Shown here: piece after piece, positions 9,746 through 19,296 of the stretch
How positions within the stretch are numbered: the first letter of the stretch is position 1
Layout of the letters: every line of letters starts with the position of its first letter
NCBI GenBank assembly: GCA_949358305.1
Contig: OX442316.1
Location: 14,198,001-14,262,000, forward strand
Length of the DNA stretch: 64,000 nucleotides
DNA from: Strigamia acuminata
Lineage: Eukaryota; Arthropoda; Chilopoda; Geophilomorpha; Linotaeniidae
Direction of reading: 5' to 3'
Position numbers and translations under genes: made by a program
The notes under the pieces: model-generated
The model's database searches: none
What the model was told of the DNA's origin: nothing
What the model saw: only the letters and a program-made list of their open reading frames with translations

Positions 9746-12529
9746 TCAGTTTTCAGTAAAAACATCATTCAGATAAATTGATTGTCCCTTTGATGGTTCT
9801 CGAGTGTTTATTGTTCTGGGCATGGATGCGCGTAACTTTGTCCAGAAATAAGGTTTTGAGGCTTCGACGTATGTCATCAACGTTATGAATGATTTGAATT
9901 CTTGATCGATCTTGGACAGGTCAGGAAGCTCGTTTGGCACAACTGCGATGACTCGACGCACTTTATCTTTGAGTCCCTGTTGGTAAGCGATGTCGAACTC
10001 CAAACGACTCCACTGGCTGTTTAAATAATTGTCAGTCAGCACAATTATGGTTCGCTTGCTACTTTCCACAGATCTGACTATTTGATCGGTTATGAATTCA
10101 CCGGCGAGCCAGTCTCTGTTGTGAAGACACAGTTTGTACGACGGAACACCCGTTTCCAAACCCGGGACGAGAAAGTCCACGATCCAATCTTCGTCCTCAC
10201 CACTGTACGAGACGAATGCGTCGTACGTTTTATCGGCATCGACGTCTTCTTCAGACACAAATCTCAAGCATATTCCTTTGGAGAACATGTAGTACAAAAT
10301 TTCTGATTTGTACTTGTTGAAGAGTATGACAATTACACTTAGTAAAATTACAAGCGTTATAACCGGTAATAAAAGCCAGAACAGATTGAAAGTTTTACAA
10401 ATTTGATCAATATCCGTAAAATTATACATTTTGTTTTCTATTGCACATAACCATTCGTATTTTTCATCAAAATGACGTGATTTTATGACAAATTTACTCA
10501 TTTCGCAGTCGCATTGCCACGGATTATTTGCTAATCTGATTTCAGACAATTGAGACAAACTCGCAATTGTCGCATCAAATGCAGTAAGGGAATTATTGTT
10601 TAAGTTAAGAATGGACAAGCTTGGTGAAATAGTCATGTTTGTTAGTGATTGTAACTGATTGTTAGAGAGGTCTAAGATTGTTAATTGCGACCAAATTGGA
10701 TCATCTTTTTGTGGTAATGACGAGATTTTATTTTTAGTTAAATTCAAGCGAATAGCAACTGATGATCCGTACGAATTTAATTTGGGGAAACGAGTCAAGT
10801 TGGAATTACTGCAGACGATTGACACAAACGAAAAGTTTTCAGTATCTTCAACATAACATTTGCAGGGATCAGGACATTTTTGTGGATACTCACAAAGTAA
10901 ATTGTAATGTATTGTTTTCAAAGATGTACCGTTCATTTCAGGTGGTTGGGAACAGAAGTTATTTTGTGAATTAAAAGTGAATGTTGCATTTTGATTGCGC
11001 AGATACTTAATGAATCTGTTTAATCTGCAGTCACACACGAATGGATTGTGAGACAGGTCAAAATTGACTAATTTGGTATTATATTTGTAAGTAATTTCAA
11101 AAAGGGTTAAATTTATGTGAGCAATTTTGTTGCGGCTCAAAATAACTTGCGAAACGTTTTGAAATGTTTTCAGATCAGTTTCATTTAATTTGTTAATGTT
11201 ATTGAATGAAATATCAATGAGGTTGGTTACGCCATCAAACATGCCATATTGAATCTCATTTAAACAGCAATTAGAACATTTATAGTTTTTGACATATTCG
11301 TCAGGTTGGCTCAAATTAACATTAACATAATACTTTTCCACACAATTGTTTGACATATCTAGTGTGTCAGCATACTGTACGTAAGTTGTTGGTGGTAGCA
11401 CTATATCACTAAGTTTATTATTTCTGAGATCATAATTAACGGCAGAATCAGAACTTGTAAATGCTTTACTCGTTTTGAAAAGGGAATTATTAGCTAGTGT
11501 TAGCTCTCTCAGATTTTTGCATCGTAGAAGGTCTAGGTCATATAATTTAAGGAAAGTAAGTTCATTCGAATCAAGGCGTAGCACTTCCAGTTTTACTAAA
11601 GCGTTGAATGAAAAAGATACCTCTGTAAGTGAGTTGTGGCTGAAATTAATTTCCACTAGTGCTCTTGAACTCATAAATAGCTCAATACCTATTTGGCTGA
11701 GTTTATTATTGCTGACGTCAAATTTACTTAAAACTAGGTTTTGGGACAAGAATGGATTGGTTATAGACGAGATTGAGTTGTGAGACAAGTCAAGTATTTC
11801 TAACAATCTCAAATCAAGCAATAAATCGTCTGGTAAAGAACTCAGATTATTATGCGATAAATCGAGTTGCACAAGATTTAATGTTTCGTTGAAATCTGTT
11901 CTTGAAATGGTGCTGATATTGTTGTGACTGAGATCGTATTTTTGTAATGAGTTTAAGCCATCTGAGAACCTTGGGACTTGAGTGAATTTGTTAAAACTTA
12001 AATCTAATTCTATTGGGTTGTAATTTTTCATGCTGCCAGTGATCGACTGTAAACAGTTGTTGCGCAGTTTTAATTTAATCGAAATTGGTGAGGATACGTT
12101 AAATAATTTAGATAGATTAATGTGATTAATTGTTGTCAATGGATCGATGCAGAAATTAGATATCTCAACCGAATCGATGTCTGTCGGAAAGGGCAGAACT
12201 TTTGGTATAAACCATTCAAGGAATTCGATTGGCGCATCGCTTTTGAGTCCATCAACTATCGTTGTATACTTGAATTCAAGGATGACCAGTTTTCTTTCAT
12301 AAAGAAACGGTTGAGGTGACCATTTGCTACACACAACCGAAACAAATCGGACACGTCTTGGGATTGGAACAGTGCATGTGCACGAGTCGTCCAACATATT
12401 ACAGGCGGATGTCTTATCACAGTGAATTGTAGATGAACACTTATCCAATTGACAATCAGTAGGCATTGATAAAATGAGACATATCCAAATACAAAGCACT
12501 GGCGAAAGGTTTTTGGACACACGTAACAT
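9746..12529 (-). CDS. Toll-like receptor (TLR-B), intact
   Basis: Single exon, 927 residues. Signal peptide about 1-26 (CIWICLILSMP core), cysteine-rich N-terminus, LRR block, LRR-CT NPFVCDC, LRR-NT (CPDPCKC), second LRR set, LRR-CT NNPWQCDC, membrane helix with LLLPVITLVILLSV, TIR with YDAFVSYSGED, CLHNRDWLAGEF and FWTKL. Its closest relative in the window is pseudogene D: both share long near-identical ectodomain stretches such as LFNVSSPISIKLKLRNN. Its second cysteine cluster and membrane segment are nearly those of TLR-F, although F's N-terminal half is quite different. An in-frame TAA directly upstream supports the ATG. Expected role: pattern or cytokine recognition and Rel activation. 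Confidence 0.95.
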   Translation of the reverse strand: MLRVSKNLSPVLCIWICLILSMPTDCQLDKCSSTIHCDKTSACNMLDDSCTCTVPIPRRVRFVSVVCSKWSPQPFLYERKLVILEFKYTTIVDGLKSDAPIEFLEWFIPKVLPFPTDIDSVEISNFCIDPLTTINHINLSKLFNVSSPISIKLKLRNNCLQSITGSMKNYNPIELDLSFNKFTQVPRFSDGLNSLQKYDLSHNNISTISRTDFNETLNLVQLDLSHNNLSSLPDDLLLDLRLLEILDLSHNSISSITNPFLSQNLVLSKFDVSNNKLSQIGIELFMSSRALVEINFSHNSLTEVSFSFNALVKLEVLRLDSNELTFLKLYDLDLLRCKNLRELTLANNSLFKTSKAFTSSDSAVNYDLRNNKLSDIVLPPTTYVQYADTLDMSNNCVEKYYVNVNLSQPDEYVKNYKCSNCCLNEIQYGMFDGVTNLIDISFNNINKLNETDLKTFQNVSQVILSRNKIAHINLTLFEITYKYNTKLVNFDLSHNPFVCDCRLNRFIKYLRNQNATFTFNSQNNFCSQPPEMNGTSLKTIHYNLLCEYPQKCPDPCKCYVEDTENFSFVSIVCSNSNLTRFPKLNSYGSSVAIRLNLTKNKISSLPQKDDPIWSQLTILDLSNNQLQSLTNMTISPSLSILNLNNNSLTAFDATIASLSQLSEIRLANNPWQCDCEMSKFVIKSRHFDEKYEWLCAIENKMYNFTDIDQICKTFNLFWLLLPVITLVILLSVIVILFNKYKSEILYYMFSKGICLRFVSEEDVDADKTYDAFVSYSGEDEDWIVDFLVPGLETGVPSYKLCLHNRDWLAGEFITDQIVRSVESSKRTIIVLTDNYLNSQWSRLEFDIAYQQGLKDKVRRVIAVVPNELPDLSKIDQEFKSFITLMTYVEASKPYFWTKLRASMPRTINTREPSKGQSIYLNDVFTEN

Positions 12530-12868
12530 GGTGGAGTCCGTTTGAGGATTTTAGTGTTGCAACTATCTTTTCAGAAATAAACATTATTAAATTATTGACC
12601 ACTGAATTATTTATATAAAAAATGCCTGTATTGGAATATAATATTGCATAATGGATGCATAACGAACCCACGTCACAACCAATACAAAAGTTGAGAAAAG
12701 CCTGCTACAATGGTGTCTCTGTACACATATTGGAATGGCAATTATAATAATTTTTACTAACCCAGCAAATGTGTCGATCCAGTTGATTTCAGTGCCTTAA
12801 TGTGGCTCACATCTCTGAACGAAAACAGTGAATTTCCTACAAACCTCATTTCTTGTGAAAAAGTGGAT

Positions 12869-12879
12869 GGGGTTTCCCC
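12869..12879. promoter_or_regulatory. Rel/NF-kB-type palindrome upstream of TLR-B
   Basis: GGGGTTTCCCC, in the same sequence context (AAAAGTGGA on the left, CCTCTGAC on the right) as the sites of TLR-A and TLR-C. Confidence 0.55.
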
Positions 12880-13150
12880 TTCCTCTGACTATTTCCGTTT
12901 TGAAAAAAAATATTTTCTTATTTTTTTATTACATTCAAGGTTTAAATTCGCTTATTACTCATGTAAGTAGTCAGTGAAATGGTTTTCTGCTGTCATAAAC
13001 TTTTTTTCCTTCATTGGATTATTTTTTAGATGTTTTTGATTACTGTAGACTTTTTTTTAAAATGTCAAGGTCATCAACTCACATTTATCCACTTATTTAT
13101 GTAATCAAGGGCGATCACCTACGTGATTTTTAGTGTGCAAATATGAAGAA

Positions 13151-13160
13151 GGCGCCATCT
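13151..13160 (-). promoter_or_regulatory. AGATGGCGCC box (CTCF-core-like), B/C spacer
   Basis: GGCGCCATCT in the duplicated spacer, followed by GTTGTCGC as in the C/D spacer. Confidence 0.35.
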
Positions 13161-13574
13161 GTTGTCGCAATTTTAAAATTGTTTGCGGGCAACTGACATC
13201 TCGCTTTTACTTTTTGGCGGAAATTATAAATTTGTACGTTTAAATTAAGCGTTGGAATTAAAAAATAAATTGATTTTTTTTTAATTTTAAATATAAATGT
13301 ACTACTTTATAATGTCCTCTAAAAATGTAAAGGAGAGCTGTCTGTTGTCCGCCGTTTGCCCGCAAAATTACATCATTTAGTGCCGTTTCGGCCGAAGGCG
13401 TCACAAATTGCATCACAGTCTAACAATTGATTTAAGCTAGATGGGAAGTCCTGTAGTCAATCGTTCTAGATGTAACAACTAACAAACATGTTGTTCACAG
13501 ATTTTCGTTTCATTAAATTTATTAATACTACTGTTTTAAATAACTTTCACTTCACAAAGGTCATGAAGTAATTG

Positions 13575-13580
13575 TTTATT
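13575..13580 (-). terminator. TLR-C polyadenylation signal
   Basis: AATAAA on the minus strand about 80 bp past the TLR-C stop, in the conserved 3'UTR block. Confidence 0.6.
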
Positions 13581-13660
13581 TTGATAGTTTTATATAATTT
13601 TCACACTGCACGTGTTTAGCAAACTAAAGTTTAATTATTTCAATAAACAATAGTTTTTCT

Positions 13661-16435
13661 TCAGTTTTCAGTAAAAACATCATTCAGATAAATTGATTGT
13701 CTCTTTGATGGTTCACGAGTGTTTAATGTTCTGGGCATGGATGAGCGTAACTTTGTCCAGAAATGAGGTTTTGAGGCTTCGAGGTATGTTGTCAATGTTA
13801 TGAATGATTTAAATTCTTGATCGATCTTGGACAGGTCAGGAAGCTCATTTGGCACAACTGCGATCAATCGACGCACTTTGTCTTTGAGTCCCTGTTGGTA
13901 AGCGATGTCGAACTCCAAACGACTCCAATGGCTGTTTAAATAATTGTCAGTCAACACAATGATGGTTCGCTTGCTACTTTCCACAGATCTGACTATTTGG
14001 TCAGTTATAAATTCACCCGCACGCCAGTCTCTGTTGTGAAGACACAGTTTGTACGACGGAATGCCCTTTTCCAGACCCGGGACGAAAAAGTCCACGATCC
14101 AATCTTCGTCCTCACCACTGTATGATACGAATGCGTCGTACACTTTGTCGGCATCAACGTCTTCTTCAGATACAAATCTCAAGCATATTCCTTTTGAGAA
14201 CATGTAGTACAAAATTTCTGATTTGTACTTGTTGAAGAGTATGACAATCACACTAACAAAAATCAACACTACAATAATCGGTAATAAGATGAATAACAAA
14301 CTTAAACTACTACAAATTTGATCGATGTCAGTAAAATTGTACATAATATTATTTCTTAGACAAGACAATGTATCTTTATCCTCAAAATGGTGAGATTTGA
14401 GCACGCGTTTACTCATTTCACAGTCACATTTCCAAGGGTTATTAGATAGCTTGATTTGTCTCAGGTACAACAAACTCGCAACTCTATCATCGAATTCGCT
14501 GAGGGAGTTGTTGTTTAAGTAAAAGGTGGACAAGCTTAGAGAGATAGGCATGTTTTGTACCGATTTTAACTGGTTATACGAGAGGTCTAACATTGTTATT
14601 TGCGACCAAATTGGATCGTCTTTATGTGGTAACGACGATATTTTATTTCGGGTTAAATTTAAGTGAACGGCAACTGATGAACCGTACGAATGTATTTTGG
14701 GGTAATTAGTCAAATTGGAATTACTGCATACGATTGACACGTAGGGAACATTATCAACATTATCAACGCTACACTGACAATTTGCTGGGCAGTTTTTGGG
14801 ATAATCACAAAATAAATCGTAATCTATTCTGTTTAGAGATACACCGTTCATTTCAGGTGGGTACGAACAGAAATTATTTTGTGTATTAAAAGTGAATGTT
14901 GCATTCTGACTGCGCAGATATTTGATGAATTCGTTTAACCTGCAGTCACACACGAATGGATTGTGAGAGAAATCAAAATTGACTAGTTTGGTCTTATATT
15001 TGTATGTAATTTCAAAGAGAGTTAAATTTATGTGAGCAATTTTGTTGTGGCTTAAAATAACTTGGGAAACGTTTTGAAATGTTTTCAGATCAGTTTCATT
15101 TAATTTGTTAATGTTATTGAATGAAATATCAATGAGGTTGGTTACGCTATTAAACATGCCATATTGAATCTCATTTAAACAGCAATTTGAACACTTATAG
15201 TTTTTTATGTATTCGTAAGGTGCTGGATCATAATCAACAAAATACATTTGGGGACAATTATTTGACATATCCAGTGTATCGGCATTCTGTATGTAATTTG
15301 TTGGTGGTAGCTTTATAATACTAAATTTATTATTGCTAAGATCATAATTAACGGCAGAATCGTAAAATGTTAAAAATTTATCCATTTCGAAAATTGAATT
15401 ATTAGCTAGTATTAGCTCTCTCAGATTTTTGCCTAGGACAAGGTCATATAAGACTACAGAAGTAATATCATTCGAATCAAGGCGTAACACTTCCAAGTTT
15501 CCTAAAGCATAGAATTGAAAAGTTATCTCTTTAAGTGAGTTGTGGCTGAAATTAATTTCCACTAGTGCGCTTGAACTCATAAATAGCTCTCTACCTATTT
15601 GGTTGAGTTTATTATTGCTGACGTCAAATTTTTTTAAAACTAGGCTTTGGGGCAAGAAATATCTGGGTATGGACGAGATGGAGTTGTGAGATAAGTCAAG
15701 TATTTCTAAAAATTTCAAATCCTGCAATAAATCGTCTGGTAAAGAACTCAGATTATTATACGATAAATCGAGTTGCACAAGATTTAATGTTTCTTTGAAA
15801 TCTGTTCTTGAAACGTTGCTGATATTGTTGTGACTGAGATAGTACTCTTGTAATGACTTTAAGCCATCTGAGAACTTTGGGATTTGAGTGAATTTGTTAA
15901 AACTTAAATCTAATTCTTTTAGGCTGTAACGGTCCATGCCGCCACTAATCGACTGTATACAGTTGTCGCGCATTTTTAATGTAATATGATAAAAAATTGT
16001 GGTTGCGTTAAATAATTTAGTTAGATTAATGTGATTAATTGTTGTCAATGGATCGATGCAGAAATTAGATATCTCAACCGAATCGATGTCTGTCGGAAAG
16101 GCCAGAAATTTTGGTATAAACCATTCCAGTAATTCGATTGGCGCGTCGCTTTTGAGTCCATCAACTATCATTCGAGTATAGAGATGTCTCTCCACTTTTT
16201 TTTCATAATGAAACGGTTTAGGTGACCATTTGCTACACACAACTGAAACTAATCGGGCACGTCTTGGGATTAGAACAGTGCATGTGCACGAGTCGTCCAA
16301 CGTATTACAGGCGGATGTCTTATCACAGCTAATTGCATGTGAACAGTTATCCAATTGACAATAAGCAGGCATTGATGAGATGAGACATATCCAAATACAA
16401 AGCGCTGGCGAAAGGTTTTTGGACATACGTAACAT
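13661..16435 (-). CDS. Toll-like receptor (TLR-C), intact
   Basis: Single exon, 924 residues from the ATG shared with the paralogues. The frame stays open further upstream, but that part begins at a TTG next to the likely 5'UTR acceptor and has no ATG. Signal peptide, cysteine-rich N-terminus, LRRs, LRR-CT NPFVCDC, LRR-NT CPANCQC, second LRRs, LRR-CT NNPWKCDC, membrane helix, TIR with VYDAFVSYSGED, CLHNRDWRAGEF and FWTKL. The TIR has a few private changes (VDFFVPGLEKGIP). The membrane-proximal part (SLSLLFILLPI) pairs it with TLR-A, while the C-terminal tail (YLNDVFTEN) pairs it with B and G, which suggests mosaic origin. Confidence 0.95.
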   Translation of the reverse strand: MLRMSKNLSPALCIWICLISSMPAYCQLDNCSHAISCDKTSACNTLDDSCTCTVLIPRRARLVSVVCSKWSPKPFHYEKKVERHLYTRMIVDGLKSDAPIELLEWFIPKFLAFPTDIDSVEISNFCIDPLTTINHINLTKLFNATTIFYHITLKMRDNCIQSISGGMDRYSLKELDLSFNKFTQIPKFSDGLKSLQEYYLSHNNISNVSRTDFKETLNLVQLDLSYNNLSSLPDDLLQDLKFLEILDLSHNSISSIPRYFLPQSLVLKKFDVSNNKLNQIGRELFMSSSALVEINFSHNSLKEITFQFYALGNLEVLRLDSNDITSVVLYDLVLGKNLRELILANNSIFEMDKFLTFYDSAVNYDLSNNKFSIIKLPPTNYIQNADTLDMSNNCPQMYFVDYDPAPYEYIKNYKCSNCCLNEIQYGMFNSVTNLIDISFNNINKLNETDLKTFQNVSQVILSHNKIAHINLTLFEITYKYKTKLVNFDFSHNPFVCDCRLNEFIKYLRSQNATFTFNTQNNFCSYPPEMNGVSLNRIDYDLFCDYPKNCPANCQCSVDNVDNVPYVSIVCSNSNLTNYPKIHSYGSSVAVHLNLTRNKISSLPHKDDPIWSQITMLDLSYNQLKSVQNMPISLSLSTFYLNNNSLSEFDDRVASLLYLRQIKLSNNPWKCDCEMSKRVLKSHHFEDKDTLSCLRNNIMYNFTDIDQICSSLSLLFILLPIIVVLIFVSVIVILFNKYKSEILYYMFSKGICLRFVSEEDVDADKVYDAFVSYSGEDEDWIVDFFVPGLEKGIPSYKLCLHNRDWRAGEFITDQIVRSVESSKRTIIVLTDNYLNSHWSRLEFDIAYQQGLKDKVRRLIAVVPNELPDLSKIDQEFKSFITLTTYLEASKPHFWTKLRSSMPRTLNTREPSKRQSIYLNDVFTEN

Positions 16436-16544
16436 GGTGGAGACCGTTTGAGGATTCGAGTGTTGCAACTATCATTTCAGAAATAAACATTATTAAATTA
16501 TTGACCACTGAATTATTTCTATAAAAAATGCCTCTATTTGTATA

Positions 16545-17122
16545 CAGGGTGTATTAGAATTCATGTTACACAGAAATAGGCGGTATAGAGGGGGACCAAG
16601 AGATCACATTTCCACTAATCAAAAATTCCAAAAAAAATTTCTCACTTAGTCACAGCCCCAAAAACAATGGAAGATTTCAAATATCGCGCGTCACGCATAT
16701 CGCCCACATTTGCCAGGTTAAAGCGCAATTCTTAAATAAAATCACACAAATGAATTATTTTAATGCTAAAGAATCACAAAAAACCCAAAAATCCGGGAAA
16801 ACTAAAACAAATCTTTAACAGAGTCAGAATGAATTCCGTTGCTACCAGCTATGCATTGATGCACATGGTGGACATGTAGAGTATCTTTTGTAATAAACTT
16901 CTGCTGTTGGCTACCGATTGTGTGTTTTTATTTGAGAATTGCGCTTTAACCTAGCAAACGTGGGCCATGTGCGTGACTCGCGATATTTGAAATCGTCTAT
17001 TGTTTTTAAGGCTGCAACTAAGTGGGAAATTTTTTTTGGAATTTTTGATTTGTGGAAACGTGATCTCCTGGTCCCCCTCTATACCTCCTATTTCTGTGTA
17101 ACATGAATTCTGATACACCCTG
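16545..17122. mobile_element. mariner-type foldback MITE, about 200-bp inverted repeats
   Basis: The ends read CAGGGTGTATTAG and CTGATACACCCTG, flanked by TA on both sides. The inverted repeats continue, about 90% alike by eye, for roughly 200 bp on each side (for example GGTATAGAGGGGGACCA). The middle of about 170 bp has no open frame. TA duplication and CAGGGTG ends fit Tc1/mariner. Paralogous spacers without it show the empty site. It lies within the predicted TLR-C 5'UTR intron or promoter region, separating the ATG from the upstream exon block. Confidence 0.85.
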
Positions 17123-17382
17123 TATAATATTGCATAATGGATGCTTAACGAACCCATGTCACAACCAATACAAAAGTTGAACAAAGCCTGCTACAGAGGA
17201 CAATGGTGTCAACTATATGTGTGTCTCTGTACACACAACTGGAATGGCAATTATAATAGTTTTTACCTACTGTACCCAACAAATGTGTCGATCCAGTTGA
17301 TTTCAGTGCCTTAGTGTGGCTCACATCTCTGAACGAAAACAGTAAATTTTCTAAAAACAACATTTCCTGTGAAAAAGTGGAT

Positions 17383-17393
17383 GGGGTTTCCCC
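17383..17393. promoter_or_regulatory. Rel/NF-kB-type palindrome upstream of TLR-C
   Basis: GGGGTTTCCCC in the same context as upstream of TLR-A and TLR-B. Confidence 0.55.
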
Positions 17394-17666
17394 ATCCTCT
17401 GACTATTTCCGGTTTGAAAAGAAAATGTTTTCTTATTTTTTTTATTACATTCAAGGTTTAAATTTGCTTATTACTTATGTAAGTAGCCAGTGAAATGGTT
17501 TTCTGCTGGCATAAACTTTTTTTCCGTCATTGGATTTTTTTTTAGATGTTTTTGATTACTGTAGAATTTTTTTTTAAATGTCAAGGTTATCAACTCACGT
17601 TTTTCCACTTATTTATGTAACCTAGGGCGATCACCTACGTGATTTTTAGTGTGCAAATATGAAGAA

Positions 17667-17676
17667 GGCGCCATCT
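17667..17676 (-). promoter_or_regulatory. AGATGGCGCC box (CTCF-core-like), C/D spacer
   Basis: GGCGCCATCT in the duplicated spacer. Confidence 0.35.
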
Positions 17677-17801
17677 GTTGTCGCAATTTTAAAATTGTTT
17701 GCGGGCAACTGACATCTCGCTTTTAGTTTTTGGCGGAAATTATAAATTTGCACGTTTAAATTTAGCATTGGAATTAAAAAATAAATTGTTTTTTTTTTTA
17801 A

Positions 17802-18923
17802 TCTATCTATATCTATATAAATAAAAATGTAACTGTGTTTTCTGTTCAATATGTATGCACTCAAAAAGTTCTTGACCGATTGGTTTGAAATTTGGACACA
17901 ACGTTGAGTTCGAATTGGGGAATGTTCTTATATACCTGTGATACCTGTGACATGTTTTTATACACCTGTAACAGGTAAAAACGTGCTTTTTCCAAACAAA
18001 CATGGCGGCGTCGATTCTAATGCCATCTGTTGCACACTTCGCACCCTATTCAAACCTGGCGTGGATCCAAGATGGCGGCGTCCATCTCAGGTGTGTGTTA
18101 AGCAGCAGCAGCATTGCCAGAATGCTCATTTTTAAGTTTTTGAGCGGTTCGGTTTCGGGGAATATTCGGCACCAACACCAGACGAACATTTTAAAGGCGA
18201 CGGCGGCCATTTTTTGAGGAAAAAAGTCGCAAAGACGTTCGTACAACGAGTACGACGAACGAACGCGACCAGCGAGTGGAAACGTGCGTCGGATGCGATA
18301 CGAATTAATAACAATTAATACGGCGGAATTCAGCTTCATCGAAATATTTTGTTAGTATTTTTTATTCCTTTGGTTTTTACTGTTTTTTAGTTATTGTTCA
18401 ACACGAATGAAAACGATTGCCATAGCCATGGATTCGTGATTTGCACAGGATTTATTTTCACGGGATTTCGTTGGGATTTCTACGGGATTTATTTGCACGG
18501 GATTTCCATTGGATTTGCACGGGATTTCCATTGGATTTCCACAGGATTTATTTATTTCCAAGGGATTTATTTATTTCCAAGGGATTTTTTTATTTCCACG
18601 TGATTTTCATGGGATTTGCACGGAATTTATTTGCAGAGGATTTCCATTGGATTTGCACGGGATTTCCATTGGATTTCCACAGGATTTATTTATTTCCAAA
18701 GGATTTATTTATTTCCACGTGATTTTCATGGGATTTGCACGGGATTTCCATTGAATTTGCACAGGATTTCCATTGGATTTGCACGGGATTTCCATTGGAT
18801 TTCCATGGGATTTATTTATTTCCATGGGATTACCACGGGATTTTGATGGGATTTCCACAGGACTTCCATGGGATTTTCGGGATTTATTTATGAGCTACAG
18901 CAACGCGTGGCGGGTACAGCTTG
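17802..18923. mobile_element. Helitron-like non-autonomous insertion
   Basis: The B/C spacer gives the empty site: a T-run followed by ATTTTAAATATAAATG. Here 1.12 kb sits between A and T of that site with no target duplication, as expected for Helitrons. The left end is TCTATCTATATC and the right end is GCGGGTACAGCTTG. The 3' terminus CTTG departs from the usual CTRR, so the call is tentative. The interior holds CpG-rich sequence with ATGGCGGCG motifs and the minisatellite below. No Rep/helicase frame is present. Confidence 0.5.
18440..18890. repeat. GGATTTCCATT / GGATTTGCACG minisatellite
   Basis: An irregular array of GGGATTT-based units of about 15 bp (GGATTTCCATT, GGATTTGCACG, GGATTTATTTATTTCCA). 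Overlapping forward frames read repetitive GISIGF / ARDFHW strings. These are a by-product of the repeat, not genes. It lies inside the Helitron-like insertion. Confidence 0.85.
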
Positions 18924-19296
18924 TTTTAAATATAAATGTGCTACTTTATGATGTCCTCTAAAAATGTAAAGGAGAGCTGTCTGTTGTCCGCCGTTTGCAC
19001 GCAAAATTACATCATTTAGTGCCGTTTCGGCCGAAGGAGTCACGAATTGCATCACAGTCTAACAATTGATTTAAGCTAGATGGGAAGTCCTGTAGTCATT
19101 CGTCCTAGATGTAACTAACAAACAAGTTGTTTACAGATTTTCGTTTCATTAAATTTATTAATACTGCTGTTTTAAATAACTTTCACTTCACAAAGGTCAT
19201 GAAGTAATTGTTTATTTTGATAGTTTTATATAATTTTCACACTGCACGTGTTTAGCAAAATAAAGTTTAATTATTTCAATAAACAATAGTTTTTCT
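18924..19296 (-). other. TLR-D 3' flank
   Basis: Duplicated spacer equal to the one downstream of TLR-C, including TTTATT at 19211-19216 (AATAAA on the minus strand). No gene. Confidence 0.6.

Larger units (their letters stand above)
12530..13660 (-). other. TLR-B upstream module / TLR-C 3' flank
   Basis: Same duplicated module as upstream of TLR-A. A TATATAAAT-like stretch, a first-exon block whose donor is altered (GGGTTAGTAAAA), a Rel-type site and an AGATGGCGCC box can be seen, followed by the 3'UTR region of TLR-C. No open frame of note. Confidence 0.6.
17123..17801 (-). other. TLR-C upstream module (displaced)
   Basis: Continuation of the duplicated TLR upstream module beyond the MITE: a first-exon block with donor ACAGTAG/GTAAAA at about 17256, a Rel-type site and an AGATGGCGCC box. 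No gene. Confidence 0.55.

Noticed and set aside
18394-18961. Plus-strand frames reading GISIGF / ARDFHW repeats
   Set aside because: Three overlapping frames give similar strings because the DNA is a GGATTT minisatellite.
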